DNA of 64,000 bases, from NCBI RefSeq assembly GCF_018070075.1, contig NZ_JAGPXE010000001.1, forward strand, positions 1 through 64,000. Direction: 5' to 3'. Positions within the stretch are counted from its first letter, which is position 1, and each line of letters starts with the position of its first letter. A program made the translations under genes and the position numbers. The notes under the pieces were generated by a model. The model had not been told where the DNA came from. It made no database searches and saw nothing but the letters and a program-made list of their open reading frames with translations. This stretch comes from Saccharopolyspora endophytica (GTDB lineage Bacteria > Actinomycetota > Actinomycetes > Mycobacteriales > Pseudonocardiaceae). Positions 43,162-52,105 of the stretch are shown here, one piece after another.

Positions 43162-44964
43162 TCAGCGGCCCGCCGCGTACCCCTGGGCTCCGCGCGGGTT
43201 GGCGGCGGCCTTGAGCAGGCCCGACTCCGGATCCCTGGACACCGCGGAGAGGCGGCCGAGGGACCACGGGCCGTTGTCCTCCACCAGGTGCCCCCGGGAT
43301 TCCAGCGCGGCGATGGTCTCGGCACCGAGGCGGGATTCCACCGCCACGGCACCGGGTTCCCACTCGCGCGGGTAGAACGAGCGGGGGAACGCGGTGCTGT
43401 GCCAGGCGGGGGCGTCGATGGCGGCCTGCAGGTCGAGCCCGCCGTGGACGTGGGCCAGCCAGAAGCACAGCTGCCACTGGTCCTGCTGGTCCCCGCCAGG
43501 GGTCCCGAAGGCCAGCGCGGGAACGCCGCCGCGCAGCGCCAGCGACGGGCTCAACGTGATGCGCGGGCGCTTGCCCGGCACCAGCGAGTTCGGCAGCCCC
43601 TCCTCCAGCCAGAACATCTGGGCTCGGCTGCCCAGGCAGAACCCGAGTTCGGGGATGGTCGGAGAGGACTGCAACCACCCGCCGGAAGGGGTCGCCGAGA
43701 TCATGTTGCCCCAGCGGTCCACGACGTCGATGTGCACCGTGTCGCCGCGGCTCTCGCCGTTGGGCAGCACGGTCGGCTCGCCGATGCCGACTCCGCTCGG
43801 ATCCGACAGCCCGCCGACGCCGCGGCTCTCGGCGACGAACGCCGGTAACCCGGGCGTGCGTCCACCGGGCGAACCGGGCCGCAGGTCCAGCGACGCCGTC
43901 GCGCCGATCAGGTCCCGGCGCTGCGCGGCGTACTCGTCGGAGACGAGGTCGGCGAGCACACCGGGGTCGGCGGAGTCGCCGTACCAGGCCTCGCGGTCGG
44001 CGAACGCGAGCTTGGTGGCCTCCACCGCCGCGTGCACCACGTCGACCGGCGCGACACCGTCCACGTAGGACACCGGGAGGCCTTCCAGCAGCTTCAACTG
44101 CTGGGCGAGCGCCGGCCCCTGCGACCAGATGCCGAACTTCGCCAGCGTCCAGCCGCCCGGCAGGTCGACGGTCAGCGGCTGCTCGTAGGTCGTCTCGAAC
44201 TCCGCCATGTCCTGCGCGGTGAGCACGCCCGCGTGATCGCGGCCCGAGTTGTCCCGGTGCGGGATCCGCGCGAACTCCTCCACGGCTTCGGCCACGAAAC
44301 CCTGCGACCACGCCCGGCGGGCGGCGTCGATCTGCGCCTCCCGGCCGGTCACCGACTCGGCCTCGGACAGCAGCCGCTCCCAGGTGTCGGCGAGCACGGG
44401 ATTGCGCACCACGGAACCCGGTTCCGGCACCGAGCCGTCGGCGTTGAGCCAGCGCTGCGCCGAGGTCGGCCAGTGCTGCCGGAACATGTCGGCGACCAGG
44501 CCGATGGTGTCGCTGATGCGCGGCACGATCGGACATCCGCCGCGCGCGTAGCCGATCGCGTAGGTGAGCACCTCGCGCAACGTCTTGGTGCCGTGGTCGC
44601 GCAGCAGCGTCAGCCAGCCGTCCCAGGCGCCGGGCACCGTGGTCGCCAGCAGTCCGGTGCCCGGGATCAGGTCGAGGCCGAGCTCATCGCGGTAGTGCTC
44701 GATCGTCGCCCCGGCCGGCGCCGGTCCCTGCCCGCACAGCGCGCGCGGTCGCGGGTCGGCGGCGGTGGCGAACAGCGCCGGGACCTCACCGCCCGGCCCG
44801 TTGAGGTGCGGTTCGACGACCTGCAGCACGAACCCGGCCGCCACGGCCGCGTCGAAGGCGTTCCCGTCGTCCTCCAGCACCGCCATCCCCGCCGCCGAGG
44901 CGAGCCAGTGCGTCGAGGCGACCATCCCATGAGTACCGGCCAGCTCCGGGCGAGTCGTGAACAC
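43162..44964 (-). CDS. ggt: Gamma-glutamyltransferase family protein
   Basis: A 600-residue Ntn-hydrolase-type protein that self-cleaves before the nucleophile Thr at about residue 408 (RGDTVHIDVVD). Other conserved pieces are MVASTHWLASAAG at the start, NGPGGE (usually GIGGG in classical enzymes), and FGTPGGDQQDQW near the end. Absence of a signal peptide suggests a cytoplasmic form acting on glutathione-like or gamma-glutamyl compounds; the diverged GIGGG region suggests a subfamily with a different donor. GTG start at 44964. Confidence 0.9.
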   Translation of the reverse strand: MFTTRPELAGTHGMVASTHWLASAAGMAVLEDDGNAFDAAVAAGFVLQVVEPHLNGPGGEVPALFATAADPRPRALCGQGPAPAGATIEHYRDELGLDLIPGTGLLATTVPGAWDGWLTLLRDHGTKTLREVLTYAIGYARGGCPIVPRISDTIGLVADMFRQHWPTSAQRWLNADGSVPEPGSVVRNPVLADTWERLLSEAESVTGREAQIDAARRAWSQGFVAEAVEEFARIPHRDNSGRDHAGVLTAQDMAEFETTYEQPLTVDLPGGWTLAKFGIWSQGPALAQQLKLLEGLPVSYVDGVAPVDVVHAAVEATKLAFADREAWYGDSADPGVLADLVSDEYAAQRRDLIGATASLDLRPGSPGGRTPGLPAFVAESRGVGGLSDPSGVGIGEPTVLPNGESRGDTVHIDVVDRWGNMISATPSGGWLQSSPTIPELGFCLGSRAQMFWLEEGLPNSLVPGKRPRITLSPSLALRGGVPALAFGTPGGDQQDQWQLCFWLAHVHGGLDLQAAIDAPAWHSTAFPRSFYPREWEPGAVAVESRLGAETIAALESRGHLVEDNGPWSLGRLSAVSRDPESGLLKAAANPRGAQGYAAGR

Positions 44965-45054
44965 CCGCCCACCCTAGATCTCCGACACCCCCATGACGAG
45001 GGTTCGACCCACCCCTCATCCACCCCCGCCCCCACCGCTTTTCGACGCGGGCGA

Positions 45055-45126
45055 CCCGGATTACCGCCGTATTCAGGTCCCCGATTACGGCCGTATTCAG
45101 GTCCTTGATTACGGCGGTAATCCGGG
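45055..45126. repeat. Three 24-bp-spaced repeats within a 17-bp inverted repeat
   Basis: Units begin at 45059, 45083 and 45107: the first two are 22-mers GATTAC[C/G]GCCGTATTCAGGTCC differing at one base, the third begins GATTACGGCGGTAATCC. The ends form a perfect 17-bp inverted repeat (45055-45071 with 45110-45126). It lies in the 260-nt gap between ugd and ggt, with no gene supported there. Confidence 0.75.
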
Positions 45127-45224
45127 TGCGGATCGCGGCGGTGAGTCGGGTCAGCCCGGGGGTCTCGGTGCGGTCGTCGAGGAGTCCAGGGGCGGTGGGT
45201 TGAGGAAGGGCTGCGGTCCGGGGT

Positions 45225-46532
45225 TCAGGGGAGGGCTGCGACCGGGGTTCGGCCGACTCCTCGCCAGGAGAGGCCGGCTCGGCGGAGGACGTCGGGGTCG
45301 AGGTGGTTGCGGGTGTCGACGACGACCAGGCCGTTGAGGGCTTCGGCGATGAGGTTCCAGTCCAGGGCGCGGAACTCCTGCCACTCGGTGAGCAGCACCA
45401 GAGCCGACGCTCCCTTCGCCGCCTGGTACGGGTCGTCGACCAGCGTCAGCCCGGCGGGCAGCTCCGGTTCGTCGCCGCGCAGACCCGGGTCGTAGGCGAT
45501 CAGCTCGGCGCCCTGCTCACCCAGCAGCTGGGCGACCTCCAGGGCGGGCGAGTCGCGCAGGTCGTCGGTGCCGGCCTTGAACGTCAGGCCCAGCAGCCCG
45601 ATCCGCTCGCCGTCCAGCGAACCGCCGCAGGCCTCGCGGACCTTGCCGACCATCCGCTGCCGCTGGTGCGAGTTGGACGAGATGGTGGCCTGCAGCAGCG
45701 GGAAGTCGAACTCGACCGCCTCGGCCACCTGCAGCAGCGCCGCGGTGTCCTTGGGCAGGCAGGAACCGCCCCAGCCCGGTCCGGGCTGCAGGAACGACTG
45801 GCCGATCCGCCGGTCGTAGCCCATGCCCTCGGTGACGTCGGTGATGTCGGCGCCCAGCTGCTCGCACAGCTCCGCGATCGCGTTGACGTACGACAGCTTG
45901 GTGGCCAGGAAGCAGTTCGCCGCGTACTTCACCATCTCCGCGCTCGCCGCGTCGGTGAGCACCGTCGGCGCGCCCAGCCGGGCGTAGAGGGCGGCGACGC
46001 GCTCAGCGGCGTCCTGGGTGTCGGAGCCGACGACGATGCGGTCCGGGTTGAGGAAGTCGTGCACCGCCGAACCCTCGCGCAGGAACTCCGGGTTGCTGAC
46101 CACCGCGACGTCCTCGCGGCCCAGGTGCTCGGCGAGCCGCTTCGAGGTCCCCACCGGGACCGTCGACTTGGTGACCATCACGCACCCGGTGGGCAGCACG
46201 TCGCGGACCTCGCGGGCGACGGCCTCCACCACGGCCAGGTCGGCGGCGCCGCCGGAACCCATCGGGGTCGGCACGCACAGGAACACGACCTCGGCCTCGG
46301 CGACCGCACCGGCGGAACCGACGACGAACTCCAGCCGACCGGCGGCGATCCCCTCCTGCACCAGCTCGGCCAGGCCGGGCTCGTGGATGCGGACCTCGCC
46401 GCGGGACAGCTCGGCGACCTTCTGCTCGTTGACATCGCTGCACACCACCCGGTGGCCGAGCGAAGCCAGACACGCACCGGTGGTCAGTCCGACGTACCCG
46501 GTGCCGACAACGACGATTCGACGGGCGAACAC
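45225..46532 (-). CDS. ugd: UDP-glucose 6-dehydrogenase
   Basis: A 435-residue enzyme oxidising UDP-glucose to UDP-glucuronate with two NAD+. The N-terminal Rossmann motif is VVGTGYVG (about 7-14), the catalytic Cys near residue 257 is in GPGWGGSCLPKD, and the FKAGTDDLRDSP segment is intact. UDP-glucuronate feeds capsule, glycolipid or secondary-metabolite sugars. The GTG at 46532 matches the family start; upstream in-frame codons are rejected. Expressed alone, divergent from the aldo-keto reductase. Confidence 0.95.
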   Translation of the reverse strand: MFARRIVVVGTGYVGLTTGACLASLGHRVVCSDVNEQKVAELSRGEVRIHEPGLAELVQEGIAAGRLEFVVGSAGAVAEAEVVFLCVPTPMGSGGAADLAVVEAVAREVRDVLPTGCVMVTKSTVPVGTSKRLAEHLGREDVAVVSNPEFLREGSAVHDFLNPDRIVVGSDTQDAAERVAALYARLGAPTVLTDAASAEMVKYAANCFLATKLSYVNAIAELCEQLGADITDVTEGMGYDRRIGQSFLQPGPGWGGSCLPKDTAALLQVAEAVEFDFPLLQATISSNSHQRQRMVGKVREACGGSLDGERIGLLGLTFKAGTDDLRDSPALEVAQLLGEQGAELIAYDPGLRGDEPELPAGLTLVDDPYQAAKGASALVLLTEWQEFRALDWNLIAEALNGLVVVDTRNHLDPDVLRRAGLSWRGVGRTPVAALP

Positions 46533-46656
46533 AGGCCCCAACCCCTTCACCTCGTACGACCAGGCGGTCGCCTCTGCCCCCTCGAAAATCGATCGTGGCA
46601 CATCTTCGAGCTGGGAAAACCCGCTTCGCTCAGAGTTCACGAGCTATATGTCGCAG

Positions 46657-46686
46657 GTGACGAGTTGGGAACCTGCCGTTTAGGCT
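46657..46686 (+). promoter_or_regulatory. Promoter of aldo-keto reductase gene (leaderless)
   Basis: GTGACG (46657-46662), 18 bp, TAGGCT (46681-46686), with the GTG start codon 6 nt after the -10. Confidence 0.5.
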
Positions 46687-46692
46687 GCGCGC

Positions 46693-47649
46693 GTGGATCA
46701 GCGACGTCTGGGGGAATCGGGTCTCGCGGTGAGCGCGGTCGGTCTCGGCTGCAACAACCTCGGAAGACCCGGTACCGCCACCGAAACCCTCGCCGGAGCC
46801 CGCGCCGTCGTCGACGCGGCGCTGGATGCCGGCATCACCTTCTTCGACGTGGCCGACGCCTACGGCTCACCTCGCGGACGCAGCGAGGAGCTGCTCGGGC
46901 AGTCCCTGTCCGGGCGGCGCGACCTGGCGGTCATCGCCACCAAGTTCGGCATGGACATGCAGGGCACCAACGGTCCGGACTTCGGTGCCCGCGGTTCCCG
47001 CCGCTACGTGCGCCGCGCGGTGGAGTCCTCGCTGCGACGGCTGGGGACCGACTGGATCGACCTGTACCAGCTGCACCGGCCGGACCCGCTGACACCGCTG
47101 GAGGAAACCCTCTCGGTGCTCGACGACCTGGTCCGCGAGGGCAAGATCCGCTACGTCGGGCACTGCAACCTGCCCGGCTGGCAGGTCGCCGACGCGTCCT
47201 GGACGGCGAACTCGGCGGGCCTGACCGCGCCGGTGTCCAGCCAGCACCACTACTCGCTGCTCTCGCGCGAGGTGGAACGCGAGGTCGTGCCCGCCGCGCA
47301 GCGCTTCGGACTCGGCCTGCTGCCGTACTTCCCGCTGGCCAACGGCCTGCTGACCGGCAAGTACCGGCGAGACCAGATCCCCCCGGCGGACAGCAGGCTG
47401 GCCGGGCGCGCGCAGCTGCTCGCCGACGCCCCGTGGGAGCGGATCGAGAAGCTGCGGATCTTCGCCGAGCAGCGCGGCATCACGATGAGCACCGTGGCGC
47501 TCGGCTGGCTCGCCGCGCAGGACCCGGTCGCCTCGGTCATCGCCGGAGCCACCACCCCCGACCAGGTCCAGGCCAACGCGCAGAGCGCGAACTGGATCCC
47601 GGGACCCGACGACCTCGCAACGCTGAACAGCATCTGCCCGGCGTCGTGA
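46693..47649 (+). CDS. Aldo-keto reductase
   Basis: A 318-residue (alpha/beta)8 NADPH-dependent reductase. The catalytic tetrad is visible as Asp and Tyr in FFDVADAYGSPRGRSE, Lys in VIATKFG and His in LYQLHRPDPLTPLEET. Closest to the YhdN/Gsp69-like group of general carbonyl reductases. The physiological substrate is unknown. The short-chain dehydrogenase gene follows 64 nt downstream in the same direction. Confidence 0.92.
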   Translation: MDQRRLGESGLAVSAVGLGCNNLGRPGTATETLAGARAVVDAALDAGITFFDVADAYGSPRGRSEELLGQSLSGRRDLAVIATKFGMDMQGTNGPDFGARGSRRYVRRAVESSLRRLGTDWIDLYQLHRPDPLTPLEETLSVLDDLVREGKIRYVGHCNLPGWQVADASWTANSAGLTAPVSSQHHYSLLSREVEREVVPAAQRFGLGLLPYFPLANGLLTGKYRRDQIPPADSRLAGRAQLLADAPWERIEKLRIFAEQRGITMSTVALGWLAAQDPVASVIAGATTPDQVQANAQSANWIPGPDDLATLNSICPAS

Positions 47650-47713
47650 GCCAGGCGGCTACTGGCACCGCCAAGCAGGTCGACCACAACTCTCCACAGG
47701 AGGAACACCCAGA

Positions 47714-48472
47714 ATGCAGATGACCGACACGGCAGCGATCGTCACCGGAGGGGCCTCGGGGCTCGGGGCCGCGACTGCGCGGGCACTGGCCGGGCGGGGT
47801 GCGACGGTGTTCGCGCTGGACCTGCCGGGCGCGATCGAGAAGGCTCCGATCGTCGACGGCATCACCTACACCGCGGCCGACGTCACCGACGCCGACCAGG
47901 TGCAGACCGCCGTCGACCAGGCCGCGGGATCCGGGAACCCGCTGCGGATCGTGGTGAACTGCGCGGGAATCGGCCCGTCAGCCCGCATCGCCGGTCGCAA
48001 GGGCGTGCACGACCTCGACCTGTTCCGCAAGGTCCTGGAGATCAACCTGCTCGGCAGCTTCAACGTCATGCGGCTGGCCGCCGCCGCGATCGGCGAGACC
48101 GAGGCCGACCAGCACGGGCAGCGCGGCGTGGTGATCAACACCGCGTCGGTGGCGGCCTACGACGGCCAGATCGGGCAGGCCGCCTACGCCGCGTCCAAGG
48201 GCGGCGTCGCGAGCCTGACCCTGCCCGCCGCGCGCGACCTGTCGTCGAGCGGGATCCGGGTCATGACCATCGCACCCGGCATCGTGGACACCCCGATGCT
48301 GGCGACGGTCAGCGAGGAGTTCCGGCAGGGCCTGGCCGACGGCGTGCCGTTCCCGAAGCGCCTCGGCACCCCGGAGGACTACGCGCAGCTCGCGCTGAAC
48401 ATCGTCGAGCACGACTACCTCAACGGCGAGGTCATCCGCATGGACGGAGCCCTTCGCATGGCACCCCGCTGA
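47714..48472 (+). CDS. Short-chain dehydrogenase, HSD17B10-like
   Basis: A 252-residue SDR: TGGASGLG (cofactor loop 11-18), VNCAGIG, catalytic Ser in INTASVAAYDGQIGQAAYAASKGG with the YxxxK pair. The pattern is that of type II 3-hydroxyacyl-CoA dehydrogenases, which act in branched-chain fatty acid and amino acid degradation. AGGAGG lies 10 nt before the ATG. Substrate assignment is by similarity only. Confidence 0.9.
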   Translation: MQMTDTAAIVTGGASGLGAATARALAGRGATVFALDLPGAIEKAPIVDGITYTAADVTDADQVQTAVDQAAGSGNPLRIVVNCAGIGPSARIAGRKGVHDLDLFRKVLEINLLGSFNVMRLAAAAIGETEADQHGQRGVVINTASVAAYDGQIGQAAYAASKGGVASLTLPAARDLSSSGIRVMTIAPGIVDTPMLATVSEEFRQGLADGVPFPKRLGTPEDYAQLALNIVEHDYLNGEVIRMDGALRMAPR

Positions 48473-48500
48473 TCGCGGTGGGCGGTCCTCGGGTGGTGCG

Positions 48501-50135
48501 TCAGAGGTCTTCGGCGTACGGGATCTGATCCGCCGCGTCGGAGGTCATCCAGGACCGGATCGTGTACGTGGCGCGGACGTCGTCCTCGTTGTAGGTGAGG
48601 AGGCGTTCGCGCTGCGTCAGGTCCCGCTCGCCGCCGTCCAGCGCGACCGCGTCGCGGTACCAGCGCATCGAGTTCTCACCGCTGGCCTCCGGATCGCGCC
48701 AGCCGAACCCGGCGCTGGGGGCGATCACCTTGAGCCCCTTGCCGTTCGGGCACAGGAACTGATCGCGCACCACCGCGAACAGGTCGACCCACTCGGCGGA
48801 GTTGATGAACTCCTTGACCTCGGAGACCGGCGGAACACCGGGCTTGCCCGCGAAGCGCTCGGCCGAGGCCAGCATCCAGCGGTTCTCCGCCAGCTCGTTG
48901 TAGCAGTAGGCGCGGAAGCTCAGGCCGCGCTCGAACGCCTTGCGGCGCACACCGGTGAACCAGCTCCAGAACTCCGCGAACGACCGGGCCTCGTCGTCGT
49001 CCGGCAGCGGCTCCCAGGTGACGAACGCCCGGTAGCCCTGCTCCTCACCGATGTCGGTGCCCGACAGCCAGCAGCCCCACATGTAGGCGCCGGCGTCGGC
49101 GTAGCTCTCCATGTCCACGTCGATCTCGACGTCGCCGCGCGGCACGTCGAGGTCGCGGACCCGCCGCACCAGCGGCATCTCCCGCAGCCACGCCTTGGCC
49201 AGCAGGATCGCGTCGGTGTTGCGCACGCCCGTGAGCTGCAGGTCCTCGGCGCTCGCCAAGGGCGTGCCCGCCAGCTCGTCGATCGTGGCGATGCCCCGCT
49301 CGCGCAGCACGGTGGCGTCCTCGCCGCGCACCACCAGGCTCACGTCGCGCCGGTCTCGCAGCTGGGACTCGCAGGTCGGCCACCACGGGCAGCCGCGGCA
49401 CTCGGTGATCCGGGACGGCTGCGCCAGCGGTTCGCCGCCCTGGGCGGCGGCGGTGGCCACCGCGAGCCGGTCGCCGAAGCGCGCGTCGTACTCGGCGAGC
49501 GCGGTGCGGCCGCCGGGCCAGTTGGGGCTGCGCAGGTCGTGCCAGATGACCACGTCGGCTTCGACGCCGATCGCTCCGGCCGTGCGGTCTCCCGCGTCGT
49601 ACCCGCACGCCTCCAGCAGCCGGACCGCGTGCACCAGCCGGAGCTGGTCGCGGGGCTGCGGCCGGATCTTGCGGGTCGTGTCGACCTTCGCGGCCTCGGG
49701 CACCGGTCGCTCGATCGGCGAGACCTTCGCTCCGCTGCCGGGGTCGGTGATCTTGTGCCGGACCACCAGGACCGGGACGTAGCCGTTGCCGCTGCGCACC
49801 AGCAGGTCGATCGCACCGCGGCGGCCGCCTTCGGCGTCGTCGGGCAGCTGCGCGCCGGAGATGTGGGGGACGCCCTCGGCCATCGCGTCGAGGGTGAGCC
49901 GCGCGCGCTCGGCGTAGGGCACTCCGCGCGGGATCTCGGTCCAGTCCGCGCCCAGCAGCTCGCCCAGCTGGGCGGCGACGGAGCGGCGGTGCTCGGCGGC
50001 GTCGGCGATGCGCTGCTCGACGCCCAGGTCCAGCGGCGCGGTCGAGACGTCGCGCATCTCCGGGTCGTTCTCCAGGTGCACGCGTCGACGGCAACGCGTC
50101 ACCACGCCTGCGTCGAGCAGCACCTCATCCTTCAC
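48501..50135 (-). CDS. TM0106-family RecB-like nuclease with Fe-S and DEDD domains
   Basis: A 544-residue protein. The N-terminal RecB/Cas4-like part has Cys15 (VVTRCRRRVH) and a downstream ECRGCPWWPTC trio, the four-cysteine layout of the Fe-S cluster in AddB/Cas4 nucleases; AIDLLVR supplies the active-site Asp, while the usual Glu of the ExK motif reads VVRHK. The C-terminal RNase H-like region has DVDMESY and YNEDDVRATY (DEDD-type exonuclease motifs). Probably processes DNA ends. The GTG at 50135 follows a TACCCT -10 by 6 nt. The upstream open frame is rejected. Confidence 0.82.
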   Translation of the reverse strand: MKDEVLLDAGVVTRCRRRVHLENDPEMRDVSTAPLDLGVEQRIADAAEHRRSVAAQLGELLGADWTEIPRGVPYAERARLTLDAMAEGVPHISGAQLPDDAEGGRRGAIDLLVRSGNGYVPVLVVRHKITDPGSGAKVSPIERPVPEAAKVDTTRKIRPQPRDQLRLVHAVRLLEACGYDAGDRTAGAIGVEADVVIWHDLRSPNWPGGRTALAEYDARFGDRLAVATAAAQGGEPLAQPSRITECRGCPWWPTCESQLRDRRDVSLVVRGEDATVLRERGIATIDELAGTPLASAEDLQLTGVRNTDAILLAKAWLREMPLVRRVRDLDVPRGDVEIDVDMESYADAGAYMWGCWLSGTDIGEEQGYRAFVTWEPLPDDDEARSFAEFWSWFTGVRRKAFERGLSFRAYCYNELAENRWMLASAERFAGKPGVPPVSEVKEFINSAEWVDLFAVVRDQFLCPNGKGLKVIAPSAGFGWRDPEASGENSMRWYRDAVALDGGERDLTQRERLLTYNEDDVRATYTIRSWMTSDAADQIPYAEDL

Positions 50136-50310
50136 GTGTAAAGGGTATGCGGTGGCCCCGACAGCCGCGCCCATCACCCCGGTGACATCGCGTGCCTGCG
50201 ACGACCACTCCCGGTGCACACCCGATCGCGTTCTGCTTTCGTGCGCTGGTCCATCCGGACTTATGGTGATCGCGGTGCTGGGAATTCGCGGATCCGGGGA
50301 GGTGTGCGCG

Positions 50311-51051
50311 GTGAGGAAACTCGCCAGGCGACGCGGGAAGATCACTCAGGGTGCCCAGCGGGGGTGCCGGAAGTGCGCCGTCAAGAAGACCAAGGCCGAG
50401 AACAAGGCACGACGCCAGGTCGACAAGGCGGCCAGGAAGGCGGCGGCCCGCAGCAAGGCCGCCGAGAAGAAGGCCGCCGCGCAGAGCGCTCCCGCGCAGC
50501 AGGTCGATCCCGCGACGCCCCCGCCGCTGACGTCGGCGCCGGTCGGCAAGAAGGCGGCGAAGGCGCTGCTCAAGGCCGACAAGCAGACGGCGAAGGCGAT
50601 CAAGAAGGGCGAGTTCGGGACGGTCACCCCGGGCAACGCCAAGAAGATCGTCGGGATCGCCAAGATCGTCGGTCCGCTGCTCCTGCCGTACGCGCTGCGC
50701 GCGGTGAGCACGGTGCGCGAGAGCTACGACCGCTCCCGCGCCCGCAAGCTGGGGGTTCCGGTGGACGACCTCGGCAAGTTCACCGGTCACGGGGCTTCGC
50801 TGCACGCCCGCATCGCCGGCGACTCGGTGGCCCTGCGCGACCTGCGCGAGCAGTCCACCGGTGAGGAGCGCGGTCACGCCAGGACCTACGCCGACCAGGC
50901 CGAAGCCCGCCTCGCGCAGCTGACCAGCGCGGTCCGCGCCGCCGAGCGGATGCCCTCGCCGCGCCGCAGGTCCGCGCACCGCGCGGTCGACCAGGAGCTC
51001 TCGCGCATCGAGAGCGAGCTGCTCACCCGCTTCGGCGTGCCCACCGGGTGA
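50311..51051 (+). CDS. DUF6474-like Lys/Ala-rich protein
   Basis: A 246-residue basic protein starting VRKLARRRGKITQGAQRG, with a Cys pair (CRKC), a Lys/Ala-rich helical stretch (about 25-70) and a conserved C-terminal region (about 100-246: KKIVGIAKIVGPLLLPYALRAVSTVRESYDRSRARKLG). Resembles the actinobacterial DUF6474 family; unknown function, possibly nucleic acid- or membrane-associated from its charge and one hydrophobic helix. GGGGAGG 8 nt before the GTG fixes the start. Confidence 0.65.
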   Translation: MRKLARRRGKITQGAQRGCRKCAVKKTKAENKARRQVDKAARKAAARSKAAEKKAAAQSAPAQQVDPATPPPLTSAPVGKKAAKALLKADKQTAKAIKKGEFGTVTPGNAKKIVGIAKIVGPLLLPYALRAVSTVRESYDRSRARKLGVPVDDLGKFTGHGASLHARIAGDSVALRDLREQSTGEERGHARTYADQAEARLAQLTSAVRAAERMPSPRRRSAHRAVDQELSRIESELLTRFGVPTG

Positions 51052-51058
51052 AGACGGA

Positions 51059-51092
51059 GGTGGGGCGCCTCCCGTCAAGGGGACGCCCCACC
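51059..51092. terminator. Bidirectional terminator hairpin
   Basis: GGTGGGGCG (51059-51067) pairs with CGCCCCACC (51084-51092), with CTCCC/GGGG pairing inside, between the convergent DUF6474-like gene and the compatible-solute operon. Confidence 0.65.
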
Positions 51093-51106
51093 ACTCGCAG
51101 CGTGAA

Positions 51107-52105
51107 TCAGCCCTGACCGGGGATCTTCACCAGGCCCTGTTCGGCCATCCAGTCACGCGCGACGTCGGCCGGGTCCCGGCCCTCGACGTCGACCTGCGCG
51201 TTGAGCTTCATCAGTTCCTCGTTGGTCAACTTCTCCGAGATCGGCTGGAAGACCTGCGCCAGCTGCGGGTAGCGCTTCAGCATCTCGTCCCGGAGGGTGA
51301 CCCCGATGTTGTACCGGGGGAAGAACTGCTTGTCGTCGGCCAGCACCTTCAGGTTCAGCGACTTGATCCGGCCGTCGGTGGTGAACACCTCGCCGAACGT
51401 GCACGTCCCCTGGGCGGTGGCCTGGTAGATCGCGCCCTCGGTGAGGACCTTGACCTTGCTCGGGTCGGTTTTGAACCCGTAGGTCTCCTCCACCCCCGGC
51501 AGACCGTCGTTGCGGCTGGCGAACTCGGTGTCCACGCAGAACGTGGCGTCCTCCGGGTGCTCGGCCATGATCTTCGGGATGTCCGAGTTCTTCTGCACGC
51601 CCAGGCGCTGTGCGGCGTCCTGGTTCACGGCGAACGCGTAGGTGTTGTCCACCTGGTAGTCGACCGCGACCCAGGCCACCCCGTTGCGTTCGAGGTCCTG
51701 CTTCTTGACGGCCTCGAACTGGGCGCGGGCGTCCGGGATCGGATCGGTGTTGCCGTTGTAGTTGACCCAGGACGTGCCCGTGTAGTCCCACAGGATGTCG
51801 ATCTGGTCGTTGGTCAGCGCGTTGCGCGCGGTGGTCGAGCCCTGGATGGAGCTCAGGTCCCGCACGTTGGCACCGGCCGCGGCCAGCGCGAACTCGCCGA
51901 GGTAGCCCATGATGAGCTGCTCGGTGAAGTTCTTCGAGCCCACCGTGATCGTCTGGCCCTCCAGCTCCGGAACGGGCTGGATGATGCCCGGCTCCACCGC
52001 CAGCGGAAGCGACGAACCCGAGCTGAGCCCGCATCCCGACAGCATCAACCCGGCCATCGCCAGCGAGGCCGCCTTGAGCGCACGACTGCGCTTGCGGAGA
52101 TTCAT
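51107..52105 (-). CDS. Compatible-solute ABC transporter, substrate-binding lipoprotein
   Basis: A 332-residue lipoprotein: signal peptide with lipobox LMLSGC (Cys25), then the ProX/OpuCC/OpuAC domain (TVGSKNFTEQLIMGYLGEFALAAAGANV, NDQIDILWDYTGTSWVNY). It captures glycine betaine, choline, carnitine or a related osmolyte for the two permeases and ATPase encoded just upstream. Last gene of the operon, overlapping its predecessor by 4 nt (ATGA). Confidence 0.93.
   Translation of the reverse strand: MNLRKRSRALKAASLAMAGLMLSGCGLSSGSSLPLAVEPGIIQPVPELEGQTITVGSKNFTEQLIMGYLGEFALAAAGANVRDLSSIQGSTTARNALTNDQIDILWDYTGTSWVNYNGNTDPIPDARAQFEAVKKQDLERNGVAWVAVDYQVDNTYAFAVNQDAAQRLGVQKNSDIPKIMAEHPEDATFCVDTEFASRNDGLPGVEETYGFKTDPSKVKVLTEGAIYQATAQGTCTFGEVFTTDGRIKSLNLKVLADDKQFFPRYNIGVTLRDEMLKRYPQLAQVFQPISEKLTNEELMKLNAQVDVEGRDPADVARDWMAEQGLVKIPGQG

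Noticed and set aside
45055-45126. Could the 24-bp repeats be a CRISPR array?
   Set aside because: Units are adjacent without unique spacers and no cas gene is nearby; the Cas4-like nuclease at 48501 belongs to the TM0106 family.
44993-45337. Small plus-strand ORF with repeated DYGRIQV peptide
   Set aside because: Overlaps the ugd gene end, has no ribosome binding site and loses any pattern outside the DNA repeat; explained by the repeat itself.
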